Source: Paenibacillus xylanexedens (GTDB taxonomy: Bacteria > Bacillota > Bacilli > Paenibacillales > Paenibacillaceae). From it: DNA of 64,000 nt. Both the position numbers and the translations under genes were made by a program. The notes beneath the pieces are model-generated. The model had not been told where the DNA came from. It saw only the letters and a list, made by a program, of their open reading frames with translations, and ran no database searches. Below, one piece after another: positions 8,478-18,485 of the stretch (position 1 is the first letter of the stretch; each line of letters opens with the position of its first letter). Location of the stretch: contig NZ_VEBF01000001.1 in NCBI RefSeq assembly GCF_007676705.1, forward strand, positions 2,046,001-2,110,000. Direction: 5' to 3'.

Positions 8478-10811
8478 CTAGCGAACTGACATGCGGTATT
8501 GGTTCGGGGACATATGAACGAAACGTTGAAACGCACGGTTCAAATTACGTTCAGAATAGCCTACCTTTTCGGCAATTTCCGTAATGGTACAATCGGTGTC
8601 CTTTAGCAGTTGCTTTGCTTTTTGCACTTTCATATTCATCAGATATTCGATAAAGGATACTCCCATCTCCTTCTTGAAGAGCCTGCTCAGATAGGAGGGG
8701 CTGACGTTCACGAGTTCCGCACAATCCGAGAGGGATTGAACACCTTCAGGCTGAAGGTTAAGGTGCTCGCATACACGCTGCACAATATGACGGGATGAAT
8801 GTGTACGGAGATCTTGACTGATCTCTATGCATAGCGGAAACAACACACCGATAAACCAATCATGCATCTCTCGTGACGTCTGATTCTCCTGCAACTGATC
8901 GAACAGATTCCCACCAAGCCGTTCAAGCATGCCTGGTCCTTTGGTTTCCATATATTGAATAATGGCCGACAACAGCATGTGGTAGCCCTGGATCATGATT
9001 GTATACGATTCGGAACCACGGACCCTTTTGGAAAACCTGTGAAGTACATCTTCAGCTTCGGAAAGGGTGCCATTCCATAATGACTCCATCATCTCCGTCT
9101 CCATCTCTCGCGGATACATAAACACCGGATTTCGCTCGATCGCTACAATATCTTCGTAGAACAGTACATTCTCCGCATCGTCAAATAATCGGTATTGCAG
9201 CGCAAGCTGTGCTTCCCTGAACGACTCTGCTACAGTTTCAAGTTGAACTGACCGGCCCACACCAACCGTAGCAGAGAAGGAGAGGTACTGATTCAGAGCG
9301 TCATGAATATCCTCTGCATAGCGACATACCCTTTGCCTTATATCAACAGAAGACATCTCTGCATCAAAGTGTAATATTGCTACGGAGTCACTATCATTTT
9401 TATCCACCACGTATCCTCTAAGATCATCATTCTGACTGAGCAGTTCATCCATTACATTTTTCAAAGCGAAAACAATGACGGGACCTTCACTTGGTAAAAA
9501 ACGTTTCTTCTTCACCAGATTCTCTACTTTCACCACCAGCACAATGTACTGTCCTTCGGTTGAAACATCATGTCTGGCGCATTCCTCAGCAAACGGAGTG
9601 CCTCTCCATGAACCGCTGAATTGCAAGAGCTTCTGAAAGAAACGATCACGCAAATCAGGTTGTATGCCCTCAATATAACGGTTAAGCTTCTCCGTCTGGT
9701 CGTTGAGATAACTAAGTGAAGACCTGATATATTCAATTTCGTTCCCTTGGGGAGCTGACTCCTGCCCATTTCTGCGCAGATGTTCTCCGTAACGCAGCAA
9801 CTGTTGAATTGGATTATAGGCTAGCCGTGAGCTGAACCAGGTAAGCAATAATCCAACGAACACAAAGATGGACACACAGATCAGGATTAATACGCGAATC
9901 CAGTTCAACTGGGCAATCATCTCCCGCTCGGGCAACTGGGACACATAGGTTCTTCCCATGGATGCTCCCACATAAGCCACAAGTTCATTACCCTGCTCTC
10001 CCTTCAGTACGTCATGCCCTGACCTTTCCCTCCCCTCCAGATACGCAATCTGCTGTAATATGGCATCATCAGACGCCGCTGTACCAATTGCCTTGGGTCC
10101 GTCTGTATGCAAAATAATTCGTTGTTCTGAATTCAAGATCGCCAGGGACTGATCTTCCAGACTAACGGAATAACTTCGTAGCAGACTTCGCAATGCCTGT
10201 TCTTTCATCTGCAGAATGATCACACCACTGGGTGGCCCCTGACCCATGATCGGCAGTTGTCTCACATAGGAGATATAACCCGCCTCTCCGGACCCAGGCA
10301 GATACATCCATCCTGCCCCTTGGCTTCCTTCAAGCGCGACCTTCATATCCTGCTTCTCTCGGTAATCTACCAACGGGACCAATCCATAGTAATGGGATAA
10401 AACCATATCCGTTCTGCCGTCAAAATAGATCATTTCTTCAATCAGATTATTGGTGTTTTTGTGAAGTTGAAACAACTCCAGCAGATCCAGATGCAGAAAG
10501 TAATCGCTCTCATAATTGGCATTCCCCAGTGCATTACGCATCAAGGGACCACTGGCGAGCTGCATTGATTCATGCTCAATATTGGTCAGAATATTCTCGA
10601 CCCGGTCTTTGAGCAAATTAAGAGAGGCCATGTTGTTATCCTGAAACTGCCCGGTCAACTTGATCATGGAGAAATGATAATACGCACTTCCGGCAAGCAC
10701 CACCGGAATGACCACCGACATGCAGCCCAGCCAGATCAGCCTTTTCAAATACCCATTCGTTGCGAACCAGCGATCCAATATGGATTGGACGGTATGCATG
10801 ATACGTCTCAT
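8478..10811 (-). CDS. Membrane-anchored AraC-family transcriptional regulator
   Basis: Predicted 777 residues. A membrane helix near 22-45 and a second near 300-320 bracket an extracellular sensor domain. A cytoplasmic region of about 330 residues then leads to a C-terminal AraC DNA-binding domain (about 675-777) with SYLSRLFKKEMGVSF and PNQYRMSVR. This is the one-protein alternative to a YesM/YesN pair, common beside Paenibacillus sugar importers. The ATG at 10811 is preceded by GGGGGTGA. It sits in the operon between the glycosidase-like gene and the dehydrogenase, so it probably senses the imported saccharide outside the cell and controls its own operon (inference). Confidence 0.9.
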   Translation of the reverse strand: MRRIMHTVQSILDRWFATNGYLKRLIWLGCMSVVIPVVLAGSAYYHFSMIKLTGQFQDNNMASLNLLKDRVENILTNIEHESMQLASGPLMRNALGNANYESDYFLHLDLLELFQLHKNTNNLIEEMIYFDGRTDMVLSHYYGLVPLVDYREKQDMKVALEGSQGAGWMYLPGSGEAGYISYVRQLPIMGQGPPSGVIILQMKEQALRSLLRSYSVSLEDQSLAILNSEQRIILHTDGPKAIGTAASDDAILQQIAYLEGRERSGHDVLKGEQGNELVAYVGASMGRTYVSQLPEREMIAQLNWIRVLILICVSIFVFVGLLLTWFSSRLAYNPIQQLLRYGEHLRRNGQESAPQGNEIEYIRSSLSYLNDQTEKLNRYIEGIQPDLRDRFFQKLLQFSGSWRGTPFAEECARHDVSTEGQYIVLVVKVENLVKKKRFLPSEGPVIVFALKNVMDELLSQNDDLRGYVVDKNDSDSVAILHFDAEMSSVDIRQRVCRYAEDIHDALNQYLSFSATVGVGRSVQLETVAESFREAQLALQYRLFDDAENVLFYEDIVAIERNPVFMYPREMETEMMESLWNGTLSEAEDVLHRFSKRVRGSESYTIMIQGYHMLLSAIIQYMETKGPGMLERLGGNLFDQLQENQTSREMHDWFIGVLFPLCIEISQDLRTHSSRHIVQRVCEHLNLQPEGVQSLSDCAELVNVSPSYLSRLFKKEMGVSFIEYLMNMKVQKAKQLLKDTDCTITEIAEKVGYSERNLNRAFQRFVHMSPNQYRMSVR

Positions 10812-10865
10812 GGAATCACCCCCGTGTGCTGCCTTATGCTCATTACCCTCAACTATTAGGGTTCA

Positions 10866-12956
10866 TTATATCAAGAGCGGTATGCGGATACACTCCCAAA
10901 CATCCAATCGGGGAACGTTTATTTTCAATTCACCTTCAACCCATTGCGTTTTCAGAAGATTTCCGGTAATTAGGGCTTCCGCTTCTCCTGCAGGTCTCCC
11001 CTCACCAGAGCCCACCGTAATCCCAATATCATGGAGCGGAAGGACGGAAGACAATGGTCTGCGTCCTGCTCCGTTGACCAGATGAATAAGCAGCTCGTCA
11101 TCTTTGCGAAAAACCGTTAATTGTAGTCCCGGAATGGCTGTTACGGATACCAATGCCTTTCCATCCAGCAGAAGGTCTACGGCGTTAGCGAAGAGTCTGA
11201 AATGTTCCTCCAGCTTAAATTCCTGGATTAGACTGCTAAGCGAAAAAGGGAGATAACACGCCTTCCCCCCTCCAAGTGTACGAAGCAGTGCCAGCGGCAG
11301 ATCCGTCTGCTTCACAGCCAGTGAAGCCCGTTCAGGAGGTGCGCCGACACTTTCCAAGGGAGAAAATGGAGGCACCAATGTTGCCAACACCTGTACATTT
11401 GTATCGATCGGTTGGCAGTACATTACCTTGCCGCGATGGGGGATAAGTTCAGTCTCTTCCAGTTCACGCTGCAATGGGTTCGTACCCTTAGGTATGTCTT
11501 TGCCTACAGGTGCCGAAGATTCGAAGCGCAAGTAAGAAGCGAATAAATACTCGCTTTCCTGCATTTCCCCGGTAATACCGAACAGATCAGCCAAAAGGGA
11601 CTTGCTCTGCTTTTCTTCCATGGGCAACTGCCCTTCTGCAAACACACTCCCTCCTTGACTCACATATTCATGTAATGATTTTGCAAAATCAGGCGGATAC
11701 GTGCATCCTTCAGGCAAAAGAATGACCTGGTACCGATGCAGATCCACGCTTGCCAACTGTTCCGGCAGAATTATCTCAAACGGAATTTGCTTATGAATCA
11801 GCGCTTCAGCCAGACCTTCCGCAGAACGATCCGCATTCCATAGTAATGCTACCTGACATATTGGCTGTGCACCGTCCATATATGAAGCAAGTTTTGCTGC
11901 ATCCGTGTTGACTTCTCTCACCGTACGCAAGATTCGCTTATCCGTAATCGTATCCGGAATCCCGGTCAGGGAGTGCCAGAGTTGGCCTCCATTGGCCGGA
12001 ATCTGTGAGAGCCAGAACCGGTACTCGGCTGGTGGAAGCCCCGTGTGGCGCCAGTCCATCCCCGGACAGGAATGAATGATTCCGAAGGGATCCGGACGTC
12101 CAGGAACGGAGCGCCCTACTTTGATACTAAGCGCCGGCTGCCAAAATTCCGGTATGCGCGTATGTCCCAGTGACAGAACATCCTGGGGCTCCGTGCAGAG
12201 CATATCCGTAATGGAAACCCTCTTCTCCAGATGATCCCGGTGCAGATTATAGTACAGAATCATTGGTATCTCTGGACGGATCTCCTTAATCTCCTGATAC
12301 ATCCGTCCCAGATTATCATCGAAGCAACGTGCAGCAAAATCGTGCTCGAGCTCGGCAGATGTTCCAGGCAGGTCCGCACCATATAGACCTTTGTATTTCT
12401 CCTGACATTTGGAGCATTGGCAGAAGACATAACCGGGGGCGTTAAAGAAAACACCGTCAATCTCATAACGTTCCAGCGCCTCCCGAATGACTGGAACAGC
12501 CAATTCCTCGTTCCGATAACCCCCGTTAATGCAGGTCGACATGAGAAGCGGCCAAGCACCCGGGCGTGTAGCCCCAATAATATCCGGTTGCCCTCCTTCC
12601 TTACGTGCAAACCATTGGGGCCGCTGCAGATAGACGGAGTCCTCTGCCTTGCTGAAATCAAAGCGGGCGATAAATCGAATTCCCCGCTGATGACAACTGT
12701 CGATCAACTCCCGCAGCAGATCACTGTCTCGGGGCAAATAGTCATTATGCACATGATATTTCACTTGGGATGAATACCAGGCATAGATCCCACCGGTATT
12801 GAACACCATCGCATTGGCGCCCATCTCCATGATCTGATCTGCAAGCTTTTCGGGATTAATCTTAGCCGTATCCTTGACCTGCATATTCGGCTGGATGATA
12901 CGTAGCGGCTGCTGCCACCAGGGACGATGTTCCTGCTCAGTTATTGGGCTCTTCAT
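10866..12956 (-). CDS. Glycosidase-like protein A (TIM-barrel + amidotransferase-like domain)
   Basis: Predicted 696 residues, cytoplasmic (no signal peptide). The N-terminal half has a (beta/alpha)8-type layout with NAMVFNTGGIYAWY, FIARFDFSKAED and YEIDGVFFNAPGY, as in uncharacterised glycosyl-hydrolase-like families related to GH42-type barrels. A C-x-C-x2-C cluster, FCQCSKC, could bind a metal. From about 360 a second domain with VILLPEGCTYPPDF and GGSVFAEG resembles the flavodoxin-like trimerisation domain of GH42 enzymes. It is a paralogue of the product of 16470-18485. The gene starts 10 bases after the binding-lipoprotein gene, behind GAGGAG. A role in intracellular cleavage of the imported oligosaccharide is inferred; catalytic acids were not identified with confidence. 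Confidence 0.75.
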   Translation of the reverse strand: MKSPITEQEHRPWWQQPLRIIQPNMQVKDTAKINPEKLADQIMEMGANAMVFNTGGIYAWYSSQVKYHVHNDYLPRDSDLLRELIDSCHQRGIRFIARFDFSKAEDSVYLQRPQWFARKEGGQPDIIGATRPGAWPLLMSTCINGGYRNEELAVPVIREALERYEIDGVFFNAPGYVFCQCSKCQEKYKGLYGADLPGTSAELEHDFAARCFDDNLGRMYQEIKEIRPEIPMILYYNLHRDHLEKRVSITDMLCTEPQDVLSLGHTRIPEFWQPALSIKVGRSVPGRPDPFGIIHSCPGMDWRHTGLPPAEYRFWLSQIPANGGQLWHSLTGIPDTITDKRILRTVREVNTDAAKLASYMDGAQPICQVALLWNADRSAEGLAEALIHKQIPFEIILPEQLASVDLHRYQVILLPEGCTYPPDFAKSLHEYVSQGGSVFAEGQLPMEEKQSKSLLADLFGITGEMQESEYLFASYLRFESSAPVGKDIPKGTNPLQRELEETELIPHRGKVMYCQPIDTNVQVLATLVPPFSPLESVGAPPERASLAVKQTDLPLALLRTLGGGKACYLPFSLSSLIQEFKLEEHFRLFANAVDLLLDGKALVSVTAIPGLQLTVFRKDDELLIHLVNGAGRRPLSSVLPLHDIGITVGSGEGRPAGEAEALITGNLLKTQWVEGELKINVPRLDVWECIRIPLLI

Positions 12957-12966
12957 CGCTTCTCCT

Positions 12967-14508
12967 CTATTCCGTTATTGTAGGTTGATTGAATTGATCG
13001 TACGCTTTGGCCATTTCCTGGTACGCCTGCTTGATGTCAGGCTGATTATTCAATTGGTCTACATAGGCTCTGAGTTGTTCCACACTGGTTTGACCGACAA
13101 TCGTCCGGGTTAGCATGGAACTGTATTCGTCTGCGTATTTAGGCCATGTTTCTCTCCATGCTTCTGAAGTGATGACTCGATAGAAATCAATCTTGCCTAT
13201 CTCATCAAAGTTCTCGACTTCCTTGATTTTGGCATCATTATAAGCCTTGTCACCAGAAGCACTGATCACCTTGCCCCATTTGGCGTAAGCGAGCACACCC
13301 GCCCCTTTGCTGGTCGTATTCACTTCCTTAACTCCCTGTTCCGTCAGAACCTTCTGACCGTCCTGTTCTGTATAATGAACACCTTCAATTCCATAGTAAG
13401 AGAAATCCGTCATCTCCTGAGAAGCCGTCATGTCAAAATACTTCAGAAGCTGCTTCACCTTCTCTTCCGGCACCTTTTTCGAAATATAGAATCCACCAGC
13501 TACGCCGGTTTCCAGCCCGACTGCCGCATCTCCATGAGGACCCGTCAGGGACAGATTCAGAATCTTCGCATCCGGTTGGCCGGATTTCTTCATGGCCTGC
13601 TCCCATTCGTGATCCCACCAGATTGGACGTCCGTAGGAAGCGGCCCGGTTGGTCTTGAAAAGTTCCTCAGCCTGGCTTTCTTTCATGACGGCATACTCTT
13701 TTGATAACAATCCATCCGCATACAGTTCACGGAACCACTCAATCATCTCGATATACTGAGGTGTTAAGCCGGGGCTCATCAGCCCGCCGTCATTATCATA
13801 GGTGGGATTATAAGCTCCGAATCCCGCCTGGAACATTGCTGGTGGATTGTTGATGAACAATAAGCCGACGGTATCCTTATTTCCGTTGCCGTCCATATCA
13901 CTATCCACGATCTTTTTCAGGACTTCCCTGTACTCTTCGAATGTCTTGGGAATCGGCAGATTCAGCTTCTTCAGCCAGTCCTCCCGAATCTTCAGCCCTC
14001 CATCAATACGAGAGCGGGAACGCGGCACCGCATAGATTCCTCCATCGACTGTCAGATACTTCAGGGCATCGGGTGCCAGATTCTCCTTCAGATTCGGATA
14101 TTCGCTGAGATCTCCAAGGAACGGCTTCAAATCCCAGAACGCACCATTTTGAATGGCAGTAATCAGAGTTGGACGAATCTGATTCTGGTAGGCCACCACT
14201 TCGGGCAGATCACCCGAAGCGAGCAGCAGATCCAGCTTCGTATCCAGATCTCCCGACGGTACCCATTCGATGTCCAACTTGGCGTTCGTTCGTTTCTCCC
14301 ATTCGGTCCAATATTCATTGTCCATATCGGGAATCTCATTGTATAAGCCTGCAAACATCTTGATATTCAGCGTCTGATCTCCCCCAGATTCCCCTGTACC
14401 TGGATTAGTGGCTTCTCCCGATCCACTGCTCCCGCTGCACCCGGCAAGCATGGAAACGGTCAAAAGAATGCAGAGCCAAGTCGTCCATCGTTTATTGAGC
14501 TTGTGCAT
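12967..14508 (-). CDS. Extracellular solute-binding lipoprotein of a sugar ABC importer
   Basis: Predicted 513 residues. The signal peptide ends in lipobox SMLAGC with lipidated Cys24, followed by a Gly/Ser linker. The mature part has the layout of long LipO-type binding proteins: YWTEWEKRTNAKLDIEWV, LLASGDLPEVV, IYAVPRSRSRIDGGLKIR, and the acidic loop DMDGNGNKDTVG that resembles a calcium-binding site. The ATG at 14508 has GGGGAGG 9 bases upstream. Unlike the usual order it follows both permeases. A cre-like box in the 81-base gap before it may indicate an extra promoter or a roadblock. It delivers the unidentified saccharide to the permeases at 14590-16465. Confidence 0.93.
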   Translation of the reverse strand: MHKLNKRWTTWLCILLTVSMLAGCSGSSGSGEATNPGTGESGGDQTLNIKMFAGLYNEIPDMDNEYWTEWEKRTNAKLDIEWVPSGDLDTKLDLLLASGDLPEVVAYQNQIRPTLITAIQNGAFWDLKPFLGDLSEYPNLKENLAPDALKYLTVDGGIYAVPRSRSRIDGGLKIREDWLKKLNLPIPKTFEEYREVLKKIVDSDMDGNGNKDTVGLLFINNPPAMFQAGFGAYNPTYDNDGGLMSPGLTPQYIEMIEWFRELYADGLLSKEYAVMKESQAEELFKTNRAASYGRPIWWDHEWEQAMKKSGQPDAKILNLSLTGPHGDAAVGLETGVAGGFYISKKVPEEKVKQLLKYFDMTASQEMTDFSYYGIEGVHYTEQDGQKVLTEQGVKEVNTTSKGAGVLAYAKWGKVISASGDKAYNDAKIKEVENFDEIGKIDFYRVITSEAWRETWPKYADEYSSMLTRTIVGQTSVEQLRAYVDQLNNQPDIKQAYQEMAKAYDQFNQPTITE

Positions 14509-14535
14509 TGTTATTTTCCTCCCCTAAAATCCTTT

Positions 14536-14549
14536 AGTAAGCGTTTGCA
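14536..14549. promoter_or_regulatory. cre-like box before the solute-binding lipoprotein gene
   Basis: AGTAAGCGTTTGCA matches 13 of 14 positions of the CcpA consensus and lies 28-41 bases upstream of the ATG at 14508, inside the operon. It could control an internal promoter for the binding protein. CcpA involvement is inferred from the motif only. Confidence 0.55.
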
Positions 14550-14589
14550 TATTTATTGATAAACATTTTGTTTATTCACTTTGTAACCG

Positions 14590-15471
14590 TCACCCTTTGA
14601 CCGAACCAATCATGACCCCTTTGGCAAAGTGCTTCTGCAAAAATGGATATACGATCAGGATCGGTACCATCGCCAGTACAATGGAAGCCATTCGAATCGT
14701 CTCCTGCGGCACAACACTTTCGTCACTGGCTCCCGCCTGAGCCACGGCGACCGAATTCGAATCGATTACAAGAGTTTTGATAAGCAGCTGAAGTGTCCAT
14801 TTGCTAGAATCGGATAGATAGATCAGTGCATTGAAATAGGCGTTCCAGTGCCCCACTGCGAAGAACAGCGTAAACGTCGCGATGGCTGGCATCGATAACG
14901 GGATTATGATGCGGATGAACGCCGTCAGGTCACTGCATCCGTCAATCTGTGCCGCATCCTCCAATTCGGAGGGTAGCGATTCCAGAAAGCTTTTAATCAC
15001 AATCAGGCTCCATGCATTCGTCAGTCCAGGCAGAATCATGGACCAATATGAGTTCAACAGCCCCAATTCCTTCACAAGCAAGTAGTTGGGAATAATGCCG
15101 GCACTGAACACCAAGGTGAAAATGACCAGCCCCATGATCCACTTATGACCGGGCAACGACTTCTTCGTTAAACCATAGGCCATCGTGAAGGATACGATAA
15201 TATTCAGTATGGTGCCAACCACCGTAATAAACAACGTGCTTTTGAAAGCGTTCAGGAAGCTATTCGTTGATAAAATGTAACGATACGACTCCAGCGACCA
15301 TTTTTCCGGAAAAAGATAAAACTTCAGCGGCACATACACTTTCGGATCGGTAAACGATACGCTGAACACGTACAGAAACGGGAAAATGCAGGCTAGCGAG
15401 ATCAAGGCAACCAGGCTGTAATTGATCCAGTCAAAGAGTGTCAGACCTTTTTTCTGCACAACAAAGCTCAT
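14590..15471 (-). CDS. Carbohydrate ABC transporter permease, LplC/YtcP type
   Basis: Predicted 293-residue membrane subunit. It has about six hydrophobic segments, the EAA loop EDAAQIDGCSDLTAFIRI with the variant Asp at the second position, and the family C-terminus KHFAKGVMIGSVKG. The ATG at 15471 is preceded by CAGGAGG with good spacing. It lies 40 bases after the LplB-type permease and 81 bases before the binding-protein gene. It forms the translocation pore with the product of 15512-16465. No ATPase is encoded nearby, so a shared ATPase elsewhere in the genome is expected. Confidence 0.93.
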   Translation of the reverse strand: MSFVVQKKGLTLFDWINYSLVALISLACIFPFLYVFSVSFTDPKVYVPLKFYLFPEKWSLESYRYILSTNSFLNAFKSTLFITVVGTILNIIVSFTMAYGLTKKSLPGHKWIMGLVIFTLVFSAGIIPNYLLVKELGLLNSYWSMILPGLTNAWSLIVIKSFLESLPSELEDAAQIDGCSDLTAFIRIIIPLSMPAIATFTLFFAVGHWNAYFNALIYLSDSSKWTLQLLIKTLVIDSNSVAVAQAGASDESVVPQETIRMASIVLAMVPILIVYPFLQKHFAKGVMIGSVKG

Positions 15472-15511
15472 TTCTTATCCTCCTGTCCAAAAAGAACAAC
15501 GACCCTCCGGG

Positions 15512-16465
15512 TTAATAGATTCCCTCATGTCCAAGTCTTTTCACAATTTTGTTGGCAGCCACAATCAGGAACAATCCGACCAGCCCTTTGAACAGTCCTA
15601 CGGTAACTCCGATGCTGATCTTGCCTTGCAAAATGCCATACGTGTAGGAATACGTATCGAATACCTCCCCTACCGGGCGCACCAAAGGGTTCATCATCAG
15701 CAGGATCTGTTCAAAACCGGTATCCGCCATGCTCCCAAGGCGTAGAATGAGCAAAATGATAATCGTAGGCCGAATGGCCGGCAAGGTAATATGCCAGATC
15801 TGCCGAAAACGTCCGGCGCCATCCACAACCGCAGCTTCGTAACGCTGAGGGTCGACCCCCGCCATCGCAGCAAGGAAAATGATCGTCCCCCAACCGGCTT
15901 CCTTCCACATGCTCTGGGCGGTAAGTAAACCCCAAAAATAATTAGGTTCGGATAAAAACGAAATCGTGTCTTTCCCACTCTGCGCAATCAGTTTGTTCAC
16001 AATGCCCACGTCGGTGGAGAGCAGGAAAAACGTCATGCTTGCAACAACGACCCATGACAGAAAATGCGGTAAATATACAATGGATTGATTAATGCGTTTG
16101 AACGTCTCATGACGGATTTCATTCAGCATCAGTGCCATCAGGATCGGCAGTGGGAAATGGAACACCAGCGCGATCAGATTGATGGCGAGTGTATTGCGCA
16201 GCATGATATAGAAGTTGGAACTGCCAAACAGTTCATTGAAATGCTTAAATCCCACCCATTCACTGCTCGTAAATCCAAGGAATGGATTGTAATCCTGAAA
16301 GGCGAGAAGCAGTCCCCAGAGGGGAACGACTTTGAATAATAAGAAGTACAACAGCCCCGGTAGAATAAGTAAATAAATCATCCGGTGTTTGTACATGCGC
16401 GATAGCAGACTGCCGGATTCCAACTTGCCACTTGAGCGTCTTATTGTCTTTAACTGGGTGTTCAT
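15512..16465 (-). CDS. Carbohydrate ABC transporter permease, LplB/YteP type
   Basis: Predicted 317 residues. A basic N-terminal tail precedes the first helix and the segment VPLWGLLLAFQDYNPF. The EAA loop is YEAAVVDGAGRFRQIWHI, and the C-terminus LGHEGIY is typical of LplB-like permeases. The ATG at 16465 has GAGGTGA about 9 bases upstream, inside the end of the preceding glycosidase-like gene, from which it is separated by only 4 bases. That spacing suggests translational coupling. Its partner is the product of 14590-15471. Confidence 0.93.
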   Translation of the reverse strand: MNTQLKTIRRSSGKLESGSLLSRMYKHRMIYLLILPGLLYFLLFKVVPLWGLLLAFQDYNPFLGFTSSEWVGFKHFNELFGSSNFYIMLRNTLAINLIALVFHFPLPILMALMLNEIRHETFKRINQSIVYLPHFLSWVVVASMTFFLLSTDVGIVNKLIAQSGKDTISFLSEPNYFWGLLTAQSMWKEAGWGTIIFLAAMAGVDPQRYEAAVVDGAGRFRQIWHITLPAIRPTIIILLILRLGSMADTGFEQILLMMNPLVRPVGEVFDTYSYTYGILQGKISIGVTVGLFKGLVGLFLIVAANKIVKRLGHEGIY

Positions 16466-16469
16466 CGGT

Positions 16470-18485
16470 CTACGTCACCTCTCTCTTCGAGGCATGATCC
16501 ATGTCCATTACAATGGCCTCATACCGTGCCAACATAGGGAGGCTAATCCTTGTTACACTTGCCTCTTGCTTGATGGGAACAGCCTTGGACGAACATAGGG
16601 AGTACGCATGTATGGATGTGCCGATGTTGTTAAGTTCAATTACAAGGTCGTATAGCGGTAACGCTTCCATATATGTCGTGCCATTGAAACCGGACAAGTT
16701 CAATAGCTGAACCAACAGGTTGCCATCTTCCATTTGGTTCAGGAACAGCTCTACACTGGCTGGAAGGTCTGTTCTCAATGAGCGTTCTCCAATGAACCGA
16801 TCGAGGATATCCGTCACTGCATGTTTGTGATCTTCGAAACCGTGTTTGTAATACAACGCACCTGGATTCCAACCGTAATAGATGCCTGCCCCACGATCTA
16901 CATATTGGGTGATCCCCAATCCGTAGCTCTCTCCCATCTGATGACCATAGGCCCGCTCCGGTGGACCAAAAGAGGCTGGTTCGATATAAGGCATATATCG
17001 CTCCGTATGCGATGGATTGAACTGTATCCGCGAAAAACCGCCGCTGACCGTAATCCACTCCCGATCCTTCAGACTGGGAAAGAGATCGTTGTCACCTACA
17101 TGCAAGTAGGCGGCAGGCAGCATATCAACATCCCCTGAGTGGACAGCCCCAAACCATTCCTGCAAACATTGCGCATCATTCTTGAAGGCATTGCCTGTAG
17201 CAAGCAGCGCTACTCCCTGACTTTGCACTTCTTTCAATGCTTCTAATGTTAGTGGCTCAGGACGTTGCAACCCGGGCAAGATCACTACTTTCACTGCGGC
17301 GAGTTTATGCGCCATGGCTGCAATCTGTTCTTCCACGATGACATCAAACAGTATGTGGGCTTCTTTTAACATTTTGAAAAGTCCTAGATATTCCCTTCCC
17401 GCCCCAGCCGCTGACGGTTTGATCAAAATGACTTCTGCCATGGAAGCGAGAGGCCCATAGATATGTTCATGGTCTGCATGATAGCGGAAGATACGCTGTG
17501 CCACGGCAAAGTTCCTTCGATCCGGATATCCCTCAAATGCCCCAATGATACAGAAGTCCAGCCCTGATCCGTTCGCGATATTCTGAAGTAACCGCACTTC
17601 AGTCTCATACGGAGAAACACCTGTAAACCGGTAGGTCAGGTCGATGGCATTGATGCTGCAATTGCTGATCAGCTTGTTATCCCAACTCTGTACGACAGAA
17701 GATACATTTTCAGAAGCAGAGTACTGCCATAAAGGCAAGGCACGAGTAAGTGATGTGTTGGATTCCTTACGAATGATATCGACCTGGTGAGGATGGTAGG
17801 TGCTGATTGCCACATGAGGCCAGCGGGATTTGACCAAGTCATGGATTTTGCTGAGAATCTCTCTGGAAGTGAACTCCTGAAATTGAAGATACGCTGCATG
17901 CAGCTCATGCTCAGGGCCTGTATAGTCCAGTAGCTCACTCCCGCAGATCTCTTTGAAACGACGCTGACAATTGTCACAGTAACAAGGACCATAATAGTTA
18001 CCACTGTAATCCCAGTGCTGATAACCAAACATATTGAAGAAAATGCCATCCACCGGATACTTCTCCAATACTTCCGTGATGGTTTCGAGCGATTTTTCCT
18101 GCTGATACGCACCGTTCAGACATGTGTGCACTATGCCAAAATAATTCACTTCTTGTCCTTCACGATCACGATAAAACCATTCCGGATGTGCTTCAAAAAG
18201 CGATTCATGGGCTTTGCTGAAATCAAAGCGGGCAACAAACTTCATATCCAGCTCATGTGCCTTGGTGACGGCTTCCTGAAGCACATCCGCATGAAGATAA
18301 GGTGTGACGTATTGGTGCTCCAATGTGGAAGGATAGAAGGCAAAGATGCCTCCCGCATTCATCATCAACACATTGGCTTGAAACTCCTGAAGTTCTTTCA
18401 TCAACAGGTCCACATTCATCCCCGCATCGATCTCACGGAGATTGTTCTGAATCAGGCGAAGCCGGTTTGAAGACCACCAGTTCAT
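16470..18485 (-). CDS. Glycosidase-like protein B (paralogue of protein A)
   Basis: Predicted 671 residues, cytoplasmic. It aligns by eye over its whole length with the product of 10866-12956: NVLMMNAGGIFAFYP, KFVARFDFSKAHES, YPVDGIFFNMFGYQ, a C-x-C-x2-C cluster in CYCDNC, and a C-terminal flavodoxin-like domain with VVILPGLQRPEPL. It differs in lacking the PGAWPLL insert and has a longer middle. The ATG at 18485 sits 9 bases after AGGAGG; the ATG at 18491 is too close to it. This is the first gene of the carbohydrate operon, divergent from the germination operon. Two non-identical copies in one importer operon suggest two linkage specificities in one substrate (inference). Confidence 0.78.
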   Translation of the reverse strand: MNWWSSNRLRLIQNNLREIDAGMNVDLLMKELQEFQANVLMMNAGGIFAFYPSTLEHQYVTPYLHADVLQEAVTKAHELDMKFVARFDFSKAHESLFEAHPEWFYRDREGQEVNYFGIVHTCLNGAYQQEKSLETITEVLEKYPVDGIFFNMFGYQHWDYSGNYYGPCYCDNCQRRFKEICGSELLDYTGPEHELHAAYLQFQEFTSREILSKIHDLVKSRWPHVAISTYHPHQVDIIRKESNTSLTRALPLWQYSASENVSSVVQSWDNKLISNCSINAIDLTYRFTGVSPYETEVRLLQNIANGSGLDFCIIGAFEGYPDRRNFAVAQRIFRYHADHEHIYGPLASMAEVILIKPSAAGAGREYLGLFKMLKEAHILFDVIVEEQIAAMAHKLAAVKVVILPGLQRPEPLTLEALKEVQSQGVALLATGNAFKNDAQCLQEWFGAVHSGDVDMLPAAYLHVGDNDLFPSLKDREWITVSGGFSRIQFNPSHTERYMPYIEPASFGPPERAYGHQMGESYGLGITQYVDRGAGIYYGWNPGALYYKHGFEDHKHAVTDILDRFIGERSLRTDLPASVELFLNQMEDGNLLVQLLNLSGFNGTTYMEALPLYDLVIELNNIGTSIHAYSLCSSKAVPIKQEASVTRISLPMLARYEAIVMDMDHASKREVT

